Part shown: positions 22,896-34,900 of the stretch, in pieces
Numbering within the stretch: the first letter of the stretch is position 1
Layout of the letters: each line of letters begins with the position of its first letter
From: Sepiola atlantica
Lineage: Eukaryota; Mollusca; Cephalopoda; Sepiida; Sepiolidae
Assembly: GCA_963556195.1 (NCBI GenBank)
Contig: OY744523.1
Coordinates: 80,226,497-80,290,496, forward strand
Length of the DNA stretch: 64,000 bases
Direction of reading: 5' to 3'
Position numbers and translations under genes: made by a program
The notes under the pieces: model-generated
The model's database searches: none
The model's input: the letters and a program-made list of their open reading frames with translations, nothing else
Told to the model about the DNA's origin: nothing

Positions 22896-22983
22896 ATGTC
22901 GAATCTGTCGCAACTCTACTCTGATTTGAATAAATTCAACCAAAGTCAGGAATATGAAAGAGCCATCAAAGTCACGAATAGAA
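22896..22983 (+). CDS. SRP72: SRP72 exon 1
   Basis: 29 codons plus one base, starting MSNLSQLYSDLNKF. The helix pair matches the LWSEVNRYGQ-type start of vertebrate SRP72. Donor GTAAGT at 22984. The split codon (A|TT) gives Ile. Confidence 0.85.
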
Positions 22984-25900
22984 GTAAGTAAATTATAAAT
23001 AATCAACTTTATTTTATTAGATAAATGATGACAAGATTCAATTATTTTCGTTGACCGGTAAGAACTATTTACGATTAAAATACAGTTTCACTAATTGTTT
23101 CTTTTATAGACATTCTTCGCAATAAGGTGTAATACCAGATTTTCTAAATACAATTTTTCTTGTACTTTTTTTTCTAAATAAAAAGATTTGTATTCAATTT
23201 TGAACGGAATATTCAAGGGGCGAGCAGTTTCTATGTCGGTTTAACGTGCAAAACCGACAATAAAGCTACACTTGGACCTGTTTTTGCCCCCCACCGAATT
23301 TTCAACAATTTATTTTGTTCATTATCGGAGAATTGTGTTAAACTATTTTAATCCCATAATAGTACGCTCATTTAAAATGTTTATTTATTTTATTAGAAAT
23401 AGATTTTTTTCGGCCAATTTACTTTCTTCAATTTTTCTTGTTCTGCTTCATCATTTTAATTGTTCGCACTTATTTTTTAACGGTGGGATTTGTATTTTTA
23501 AGTTAATTTTTGTTTTTATATGAAAAATTTTCTACTTAATCGATTGTATTAGGAAAAAAAATGGGTACTTCTGCAATTTACGGGCCGTGCTAGTTTTTAG
23601 ATAGGATTTTCAAGTTAAATTCAATTTTTACGGTACTTTCAGAAAGTACAAAATAGTTGGTGCTTTCACAGATTAGGACCCACGCTGATTTTGACCCTGT
23701 CGCCAGGGTGGGGGTTAGGGTCAAAGTTAGCGTGGGTCCTAATTTGTGAAAGTACCGAATAGTTAACAAAGCACCCCCCTCCCTATGTTAAAGATGGGTT
23801 TCTAAATAATACCGTTATTATTTCAGCACGCTACGTAAACTGCAGAAGTACCAAAAAATATATTGACATGTTAACATTAAAAAGTATTGGGTTAAAGGCT
23901 GGTTCGGGCTGAGATCAGTGTCGTACCATATGTTCGTTCGGTACTCTTAACGCATCGCGTTTCCGTGACTTCGCGTCGTCAACGTTCGGGTAGGTTTTGG
24001 AAGCGCCCGAGAGTTCAGAACTATTAACCAATCAGGATTCAAGCAAGCAGACGATAACTTTTGGAAAAAATGAATTTCTACGATCTGTGTCAGCGCGTTG
24101 AATCTCCCAAAAGACTTATTGAGTTCTGTCAGCAACGGTCACTTCTAGAGAAAATCTAAAAAATGTTAAAAAATGTCGAAAAACCAAGTGAAATAACTTA
24201 CTTGACTCGGGACTTCTAGCGATCGCTGAGGCATCGGTGGTTTGTTTACTTGACTGAAAGCGAGGTCACTACTGGCCTCGTTTTTATTGCCTTTTGGCCG
24301 GAAGTGAAGGGGAGGCATTTCCTGTTACTAATCCTCTCCTTCCTTCTCTCGATGTTATCAAATCCCAGACAGACTTTGGGAGCGGAATTAAGCAGTGTTT
24401 CGCAACAGCTGCTGCTGTACCTACTCCGATCTCTCCTACTCCTCAAGAGTGGAAAGAATTTTCCACATTTTGCGAAACAACTGCAAGCTATCGGCCGTGT
24501 TACCCATCTGTTCTGTTACGATAAAATGGCGGACCGCCAAGAGGACTTACTCGCTCAATTGTCTCTCCTGAAGGAAAAAATTCGAGGAAGGATGAGGATG
24601 TCTCATAGAGACGATATTACCGCTCATGTATTCTCGGTATGGAAGGGCCAAATACAGGAATTCATGACTGAAATCGAGATACGGATCACCAAGCTGCAGC
24701 TCTCTGCCTCTTCCAAGAGTGAGGCTGCGAAAATAGAGGAGGAATGGTTGTCCGAACAAATGGATTTCCATAAAGAATTGGAGGAGATTGGTTCTGTCCT
24801 AACTCCAGTGGATTGTGACACCTTCCCAGACCAAACACTGTCTCCATGTGCTTCTGCTTCTACATCAGGCAGTCGGGTGTCCTCCTTTATAGTGAAACCT
24901 CCGCAAATTCAGATCGTGGGACCCACATTCAGCGGTCTGGCCTTGGACTCTGACCACATGGCCTTCTGGAATTTCCTGTCTCGATTTGAGAACTGCGTGA
25001 CGGGTATGGCTAATGATGCCGAAAGGTTAAATTTCCTCAAGTGTTCACTAACTGACAGACCATTGTTGTTAGTTAATCACTTGAACGTGACCAACAGGAA
25101 CTACCAGGTGGCACTCAACATCCTTAGTACCGAATATCTGGATACGGACGAGATCATTGACCAAGTATTCCAGGACGTTATTGACTTCCTTCCCGAACGC
25201 GAGCGGTCTTACTCAGACCTTAAGAACTTCTTAGCTAGGACAGGCTCACTTCTCAGCGAATTGGGAAGCTCCTTCGCCTTCGACTTCTCCGATGACTCTT
25301 CGGCTGGAGCCAGACTCATGGCCAAGTTACTTTTTGCCAAGTTTCCTAGGGAGTTAAAGGGGGAGGTGATTTTGCTTTCCGGGAAGAGGATACCCCCATT
25401 GTCATCCATTCTGAGGGGCACTAGTGAAGCCATCAAACGATTATTGGTTAGGGGAGGTGAAGTATCTGAGCCTCCCTTCAGGGTTGATCGGGGTGCCCAT
25501 AGGAGCGCCCCTCAGAAATCTAGAACCTCCTTTTCTCGCAGAGATTCCTCGTTTCAGGTTGCTTCCGACTGTGGGACTTCTTGTAGTCTACCACCCATTG
25601 TGAGCGTGGTGTTCAGTCAAAACGGAAGGGTGGTTCATGCCAACTGCTTGTTAGATACGGGAAGCAGACGCACTTATCTGTCTGGTGAGGTCCTGAAACC
25701 TTTGGGATGCCTGGAATCGTCCGGTCTGGACTGCGACCTGAAGCTTTCTACTTTGCTGGGTGAATGCGAGAGGCGGTTTAGGGAGGTGGCTCTACAGACT
25801 GATTTGAGGACGGGGCATATGCAGTCAATCCCGGTCCTCGTGGATGATACGTTGGATCTGTCAGTCAACATCCCTCACCTGAATTCCCTATTGGAGGATT

Positions 25901-28900
25901 TCAAATACTTGCTCGCCGGACAGTTTGCTCGAGATACTGAACACATATCAATCAAGGGGATTCTGGGACTCGATCTGATCCGACACTTGGGCACCTTACA
26001 GTTGGTACCCTGCCTGCAGGGTTGGTGCTTTGCGGTACCTGCAGGACTTATTCCCTTTGGTAAGGTGGAGTCTTTCTACTCGACCGCCCAATCATCAACT
26101 GGTAGCGATACTCGTCTTCCCTTCCACCGTGTTCTCGACCAGACTGACCCCGTTAAGTCCTCCCATCTTTGCTTTGTATTGGAATCAGAAAGCACCTATG
26201 TAGACCCCCTTGGCGATTTCTTCTCTGACAGCCAAGTCGAACGGGGGTTGGAACTGATGCTCAGCGTAGAGTCCTTGGGACTCCCCGAGCAGGAGGGATT
26301 TTCCGAATATGACCAAGAAAAAATCAGGCAGTTTCAGGAATCTGTCGTCCTGAGGGACTCTAGATATTACGTTGAGGTGCCCTGGCATGAAGATAAATTG
26401 GCCCAGGTCCCATCTAACCATGCAGTATCCTTGCGCATTTTGGATCGCGTGACCCGCAATTTGGAAAGAAAGGGAATTTACCAGGAATATTTGGAGGTAT
26501 TCCTTCAGCAAGAGCAGGATGGGATTATTGAGGAGATCTTTGTACCTCCTCGACTCTTCAAAAAGTACACCTGGATCCCACACCAACCCGTTTGTAAGAA
26601 TGATCGCACTTCCACGACTAAATTGCGCCCCGTGTTCAACTGCAGCCTGAGGACAGGCAATTCGATCTCCTTGAACGAGGCTGCTTATGGCGGAGTAAAC
26701 ATGACTGGAGACATGTTGAACTTGTTGCTCTCCTTCCGGACTGATGATTGTGTGCTTTTGGCAGATATCAAGAAGGCCTTTTTAATGATTTGCCTGGGAT
26801 TGGAGGCCGACAAAAACAGATTCTGCTTCTTCCTCAAGGATGGAGACCGACTGCGCTGCTTTAGGTACACTACCATCATATTTGGATTTGTCTCCAGCCC
26901 ATTTATACTGAGCTGCATTCTCAAATACCATGCGGCCCAGTTTCCACGTGACCCATGTCGGATCATGATGGAGGGGTGTTTTTACGTGGACAATTTAGTA
27001 ACAACTGAAGAAGATCCTGCAACGCTAACGGATCTATATTCTCTTTCTAGAGAGCGATTGCAGAAGGGTGGGTTTGAGCTACAGTCATGTAACACCAATT
27101 GTCCCGCCCTCAGAGACAGAATGCACCTGGATGGTACCTTGAGTACACACGGCAAGGAATGGGAGAAGGTGTTGGGCTATCGTTACAGCCCCACCTTGGA
27201 GAAAATCCGTGTTGCCTCTGTTGAACCCAATGCCGAGGCCAGTACCAAGAGACACATTCTTTCTGCAGCTGCCAAATTGTTCGACCCCCTGTCCCTTTGC
27301 CTCCCTGTGACAGTGCGGAGCCAAATTCTCATTGGAGAACTATGGAGGAAAGGATTGGGCTGGAATGAGCAGGTCCCGAAGGAGTTCCAGTCACGGTGGA
27401 GAAGCCTTGCAGGGGACCTTGTTGGCTTGGGTCTCCTTCAATTTAATCGTCGGACATTCAGACCAGGCCAACCTGGAGAGTTGTTCGTGTTTTGCGATGC
27501 CTCAGCAGAGGCCTATGGGTTTGCTGTTTACGTCGTACAGGACAATAGTTCTGAATTAGTCTTCGCTAAGGCTAAGGTTGCTCCCATCAAGAACAGAAGT
27601 CTTCCTACCCTGGAGCTAATGGCTGTGTATCTGGCTCTCAAGTGTTTACCAGTTATCTTGAACGGTTGCAAGGGTTTTGTACCATCTAGACTACACATAG
27701 CCACGGATGCCCAGGTGGTATTGTCCTAGATTCTTTCCCGGTCTATGGCCAGTAAGAACATCTTTGCTCGGAATAGACTGCACGACGTTCTTCAACTGAG
27801 TGAGGAATTGGAGACTCAGTTTAGCCTGAAACCCTATTTCAGATATGTTGAGACCGCTCAAAACCCTGCGGACTTCGTCACTAGGGGATTGACGTTGAAG
27901 GTGTTCAAGTCCCACCTCAGGTTTTGGTTCCATGGACCAGCATGGTTGACCGGCATGGGAGCACACTGGCCAGCTCGAGAACTGCCTTGCCTCAACAAGC
28001 GCAGTCAAGAGATTGCACGAGCAACTGTAAATACCTCCGTTGTTCTGGAAGAGGGATATCCTTCCGTAATTGCCCTGGAACGATTTTCCGGATTTGGCCG
28101 CCTATTGAGAGTCACCACCATGGTGTATGAATTTGTCGACAAATTGTGAAGGGTCAAGGAAGATTGTGAAAGGAAGGTTTCAGTGTTTTTGATGAGACTG
28201 TTACAGCGTCAGGCCTGCTCTGAAGAGCTTGAGTTTCTTCGCGACCCTCTCGGGAAGTCCACGCCTCGACTGGTCCAGGCTCTCGACCTGTTCCTCGATC
28301 AAGACGGGCTGATCCGTTCCAGCGGAAGAATCGATAAGTCCCCCCATCTGGGATATGAGGTAAAGAATCCCATTTTGATAGCCAAAAACCACCACATCTC
28401 GGAACTAATAATACTGGATTGTCACTCCAAATGCTCGCACTTGGGAGTTGGGTCTACTCTCAATGAACTGAGGCGCAGAGGATATTGGATTCCCCAAGGA
28501 AGACAAGCTGTCAGGAAGGCTGTGGCGACCTGCACCCTATGTCGAAGGTTCAATGCGAGACCAGTATTGCCCCCTAATGTTGCCAGTCTACCCGCTTCAC
28601 GAGTGGAGTTCGAGATACCCTATAAGAACACTGGGATCGACTTTACAGGGCACATTTTGGTCAGGGAGGGAAACTCTGAGAGAAAAATGTATTTGCTACT
28701 GTTCACCTGCCTGAGCGTCCGAGCAGTACACATTGAAGTGGTGCCAGACATGTGTATTTTGTCGTTTTTCCAGGCCTTGGTCCGGTTTACCAATGTCTAC
28801 GGTGTTCCATTTGCCTTATATTGCGACAACGCCAAAACCTTCTTGGGTAGTGGCAGGTTGTTCAACCGTCTCCTCTTGTACTGTGATTATAGAAAAAAAT

Positions 28901-31900
28901 TTGGTACGTGCCATATAAAATTGAACACAATTCTCCTCTTCTCCCCCTGGTTCGGGAGTGCCTGGGAGAGATGCATCCAAACAATCAAAACTTGCCTCTA
29001 CAAGGTCATCGGCAGGAGTAATGTCACTTACTTTTCCCTCCTGACTATCGTTTCGAACATCCAGAGAGCAGTTAACAACCGACCCATGACCTACCGTGAA
29101 GCGGGGAACAGGGAATTAGACGCCATCACCCCTAACATGTTCCTGAGTCAAAACAAAAATCCCCGGATTGTTGTTGCACCTGGAGGGAGGTGACCGTTCT
29201 TCCTCTGTTCCTCCCAGCCGGAGAAGGTTGATAAACTCTATGGAGCTGCGGAACAAATGGCTGAATGAGTTTCAACGTGAGTGGTACCTCGAATACCTCC
29301 TCAACCTCAGAGAGAAATCTCGCGGACGATCCCAGGTTCCCTTCAGAAACCGTTTAAAGGTCAATGACGTGGTCCTTGTCAAGAGCCCCCTCAAACCTAG
29401 ACCCTTTTGGATCCTAGGGACTATTTTGGAGTTATTTGAAGGAGATGACGGTGTCATCCGGTCGGCCCGAGTAAGACAAGGTGATGGGCCTGTCCAAGTC
29501 CACTCCCTGAAACATCTATATCCATTGGAGCTCTCCTTGTCACCCGACATTGAGGAGGATACTGTTATTGTCCCACACCTTTCTCCTGGGACTCCTGCGG
29601 GAGAGAGTCTGAAGCCCCCTGCAGGAGACGACGTTTGGCTCTGTCCAGTGTGCAGCGCCCCTAAGGGAGACCTAAACATGATAGGTTGCGACCTATGCGA
29701 TGAGTGGTTCCACTTCGGGTGCGTGGGAGTGGAGGTACCCCCTCCAGATCGGCGGAAATGGTACTGTCCTGAATGTGCCCCGCGGAAGAGGCGGCGAGGT
29801 AGGCCCAGCCTGCTTCCTGCATAAAAATGTTGGTCCTGGGTATGACAGAAAACTGCAACCGACAGTGGAGCCCCGACTAAGGGACGGAATGAGGGTACCC
29901 TGAACCACTGTCACCTCCAGGTGGCCTATGACGATGGCCTAGCACCTGTTTGTTCCCTGCCAGGGTTACGGCAATACTTACTGGCAACTGTCACCCCTTT
30001 CTAAACTAGTTATCTGGAAGAACGAGAAGAGAATCTTCTACCGAGTCTTCGCCCAATTATTTCATTTCTTTTTCTTTTTTTTTTCTCTTGTTTTTGGGAG
30101 TGTGTGGAAAAACCAAGTGAAATAACTTACTTGACTCGGGACTTCTAGCGATCGGTGAGGCATCGGTGGTTTGTTTACTTGACTGAAAGCGAGGTCACTA
30201 CTGGCCTCGTTTTTATTGCCTTTTGGCCGGAAGTGAAGGGGAGGCATTTCCTGTTACTAATTTATTAAAGAGCCTCTCCTTCCTTCTCTCGATGTTATCA
30301 AATCCCAGACAGACTTTGGGAGCGGAATTAAGCAGTGTTTCGCAACAGCTGCTGCTGTACCTACTCCGATCTCTCCTACTCCTCAAGAGTGGAAAGAATT
30401 TTCCACAAAAAATGAGTACTACTCCAGGGTTTGCTCCTAATTTCCGTGACTGCTCAGCGCAGCGATCGGGCAGCTCACGGAAGCGTCCGAGACCTGCCGA
30501 GTTGAAAACGAGGCTGTAAACAAAACTGGGGAAAAAAAAACTGACCAATCAGGATGCTGCAAGGCAGTTTATAGCAAGCAGCTGATAAAAATTGGAAGGA
30601 GACGCTAAGCCAAACTAAAAAAAATGAATTTTCAGCAATTGTGTCAGAGCCTAGAATCGACGGAGCAGGTCATGAATTTCTGCCATCAATAGAGTGTTCA
30701 CCAGTTTCTGGAGGTACCCTTTTGAGGGTTTGCCAAAAAGGGGGATTCATCAGTTGAGATATCGAGGAAGCCTGAGTCGATAATTTAAGGGCTGTGAATT
30801 GTCCACGGGTCTGAAAAAGCGTAATCACAATTACATTTCATTACAATGACCATATGTTGTCTTCCGTTTGATGATGGTCCACTTAGCTCACTTTTAAACC
30901 GATTTAAAAAAATTTATAAGAATATTTTTGAAAACTAAACGTTATTTATTTTTTGGCAAACCAGAAAGACCGTTGACTCTGAAATGGTGAAGGCTCCGAT
31001 TCTGTACCTAATATTAAAAACTTCCATTTTTGGTTAAAAATAAGTAATCATGGTAAAAAAAAAAAAGAAAAAGTGTTTCTGTAAAAAAAATGTTAATCTT
31101 TATTTTTGAAGTGTCAAATAAGATAATTCAAAGTTTCCGGCACTCCAGAAAAACATTTGATTCTGAGTCAGTGTGCTGCTATTCTGAATTCACAACAGCA
31201 AGCCGCAATCAATAGACTCTCTCCGGTCATAATTTTTAAGTAGTCAAAATCTTTTTCACGTAAAACTTTGTAATTAAAACTTGCTGGGAAATTTATTTTC
31301 AAATGAAAGTAAAAATGGATTTTTTTTAATATATGTGATCCGACATGATTGGTAGAAAAATTTATATTTCAATTTTTCGAGAAACAAAAAACACCTATTT
31401 GATCAGTTATTTTTCTAAAACTAAAAGAAATTATTTAAAATAAAAATACAAAACTTTTCCTTTCAGCAAGTTTTAATTACCGGAGAGACAGTCTATTCAT
31501 TAAGGCTTGCTGTTGTGAATTCAGAATAGTGGTACACCGACTCAGTCAAATGTTTTTCTGGAGTACCAGTTTTCCTCTACGATTTATTTAAAAATGGATT
31601 TTACTATTGTAATTAACTTAAAATAAAGTTTTAAAAAATATATACGTAAAAGGATAATTTAGGAATAAAACAACGCTTTATGGTATTCGGCACTAATGAA
31701 AAATAAAATGATTTATTCAAATAAATTATCACAGAAAGAACAAATAGAAAAATACGTAAATGAAAGGAAAAAAAACATGAAACAAGGAAAATAAAGTTTT
31801 TGAAATAAATGAAAGTTTTACACTGGGAGGTTTCCGCACTTGAAATTAATCTGTGCTTGCAAGAAGTCTATTAGTTTGGTATTATCTCTGGTTAAATATA

Positions 31901-34900
31901 AAATATCTTCGAAGTTCAGAGCATTAAAATCCATTTTAAGATAAATCGTGGGGAAAACTTTGAATTATCTCCCCCTTATTTGACTCTTCAAAATTAAAGA
32001 TAAAAACATTTTTTTCGGCCCTACAATGCAGAAGCATCAAATTAACTAATCAAATAGGTGTTATGGAAAACTTTTATTTAAATAATTTTTTTTCACAAAA
32101 ATAAGTATTCACATATGTTGTTTCCTGATTTTAAATATAGAAATATAATAAAATGATTTCTTTGGGGAAATATAAGAAAGTTTGTATTTTCTTCTAAACA
32201 TTGAAATCAATACTGTTGGATCACAGCTATTATATGGCCGAAGTAATTTGTTTGAACTCGGTGACACAGAGAAACTCCTAAATATATTTTTGTGAATGTC
32301 GCGATATCTGTTTACAAATATCACAAACTCATACACCTCTTTCAAAAAAGAAATGAATCTTTTGAAATGAATATTTTTTTTGGCACTTCTGCAGTTTAGA
32401 GAAACTGCAGAAGCTTCCATAACACCTATTTGATTAGTTATTTTTTACCTTGTTTACTTATTTTTAACCAAAAACAAGTCTTTAATATTAGGTACACAAT
32501 CTGTTTACTGTTGACTCAGTCAAAGATCTGGTTTGCCATTTTTTTAAAATAAACATTTATTGATTTAAAAATCTTGATCTTTCGACGTGTAAAAACGTCT
32601 TTGTCAAAAGTATATAGGCATTTAATTCGTTTTTTTACTTTTTAATCCTTCTTGATCGAGGCATGTTGTCACTGCTAAGATAGTAGTCCGTGTTGATGTT
32701 TTGATGGTTGAAGTTTGAATGCCGCGTGTGTATCATGCGGCTTACTTAAATGGAGTTACAGAAGAAGAAAAAAAAACATGCTTTTCAAGGTAAACTAAGA
32801 TATGTAAAGTCGATTTTAATTTTATGTTTGCAGATTTGTTATTGTGTAGAAAAGTAATATTCGAAGTTCTAGCGTAAACAAAACGGTACCGTCAACTATG
32901 ATAGGTTTTGGAGCATTTATTCCTACTGTGTTGCTCTAATTGCGCAAAAAAAATCCTATTCTCTGAATGATATGTAGGTTTTGCTCTTCTCAGAAAAAAG
33001 TGAAGAAATTATTTTCAGTTTTTTATGCATTTATTTTTAATATCCAAAAATTATCATAGTAGCTCCGCCATACATCATTAATACCCCCGTCTTGTAACAC
33101 GGCATATAAACATTCCTCGGAACAAAAAAAGACGACTAGGCACAGCTGCAATCATCAGTGGCACTTTTCTCACATCAGACATAGATGGATTTGAATCGGC
33201 AAGATTGCGTGATGAAACGGCTGTTGAAATATTGTCCTCAAAGCAACCGCAACTAGCAACTGCATTTCCAAGAACCTCATGCACTGGTTTAGGAAACATA
33301 AAATATTTGTACCATATTATATGAGTGTTCACTAATGGTTGCATTATTTGATTCACCGTATGATTTTTTTTGGGGGGGATTGACTCTCTTGGAATTGTGA
33401 AATCATAAACTGCTGCTGTTTTTAAGGCCTTCGCCGTTTTCCTTTTTCTTTCAATTTATCTGTTATAAACAAATTTGTTCTAAATACCCATAATTACATT
33501 CTCTTTTTTCTTTACAGTTATCAATGAACACAATGGACAGTCTGTGGCTTTTCATTCTAAAGTCGTCTGCCTTATTCACCTTGGACGTTTTGATGAAGCC
33601 CTCACTGCCATGAAGAAATACACACATTTCTCAAAGTAAGAACTTACACTTCATGTGCATACAATTAATTTGGATTTTCTTTTTGGACTGTCTGTGTTAT
33701 TTGTTTTCAGTCGATTTCAATGTTGGCACTCCTTTACTACAAAGTTTCACAAAGGTTTCTTGTTGCTTGTTTATCAGGGTTGTGTAGCTGCTGATTTTAT
33801 TGATATTCTAAGAAGCCGATTGCAGTTTATTTGCTGGTTTTCCTCCCCGCAAAGCTTTTGTCTGATTGCACTAACGCACGTTTAATCTTACTTGTGAAGC
33901 AATTCATGTTGTTTCGTCTGCATGCTGAAATCAAACTCTCAAATGTCTTTTCCCCTGTAAGATTTGTTATCTTCTCAAGGCAGCTCTTGTATCCTCATCC
34001 TCTTCTCCTAAACACCCTATTTACAATTCTTGTATCACAAAGGAAAAACAGATTCTCGAAATATTTCAACAATAACAAATGTTTAAACATTTATAGAATC
34101 TATTAGCTCTTGCCTGTATAAATGCTTTTCTCATTTCCTTCAGAAGGTAACAAGGTGAACTCAAAATAGACAAGATCTAATTGGAACTATATTCAGATGA
34201 CTGAGCAAGTGTGTCACTGCTGAGCTTGGAAGGGGGGGGGCAGCATCAATTTTCATTATCACTAAAATTTCATCTTTTTTTTTTTTTACTGCATCAGCAA
34301 CTTTTTTTCTACATTGCAAGAAATATAGAATCTGTACATTTTATTAATTATCCCGAAAGGAGTCTTTGTATAAAAAAGTTATCTAAAAGAACTACATTTT
34401 TACTTTTTTTTTTTTTTTTTTTTACTTTATGGGAATTTTATATTTAACTATTGTAATTAAAAATGGATCACATTCTATAAATAGTTCTACAAAGTAAAAA
34501 CATTTTTATCTAATATATTATATTTTTTATATATATATTTTATATAATATATTATATTTCACGTACTACTATTAAAACTTAAGATTTTGCAAGCATATTT
34601 TAATCAGACAAAATACCGACCAACCACATGGAAGCATTTTTATATATTTTTTTCTTGTTTCAGTTTCTGAGCAAAAAGATAGAAATTTTCAAGCAAGCGA
34701 CGATACATATTATTTCCTGTCCCCCGCCCCCTTCCATGTCGACGACCCTGCGTTGTCAATTTGATCACCCTATCGAGTAAAGGTTGATGCACTTAACGAC
34801 ACGGTTTACACATTTTCTCACACATCTAGAAAAATGAAGAAGACAAAGACAAAGAGAAAAAGAAAAACATTTTTTATCGTTTTTGAGCAAAAAGAAAATG

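Larger units (their letters stand above)
24174..30407 (+). mobile_element. BEL/Pao LTR retrotransposon, 6.2 kb, with C-terminal PHD finger
   Basis: LTRs (24174-24467, 30103-30407) differ by about two substitutions and one 11-bp indel, and an AAAAA target duplication flanks both ends. A single long gag-pol region between them runs in one frame with two nonsense codons and one frameshift. The C-terminal extension encodes a PHD finger and an AT-hook-like tail. It sits in SRP72 intron 1 in the sense orientation. Confidence 0.9.

Noticed and set aside
24250..24525. Start of the BEL/Pao protein at 24250
   Set aside because: This part lies within the 5' LTR and leader and is also found in the 3' LTR; the ATG at 24526 begins the gag-like sequence.
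8206..30407. Endogenous retrovirus
   Set aside because: No envelope-like frame follows pol in any of the LTR elements; all fit Ty3/gypsy or BEL/Pao retrotransposons.
33078..33356. Minus-strand gene (92 codons)
   Set aside because: No recognised domain, no exon partners and no promoter; intronic to SRP72.
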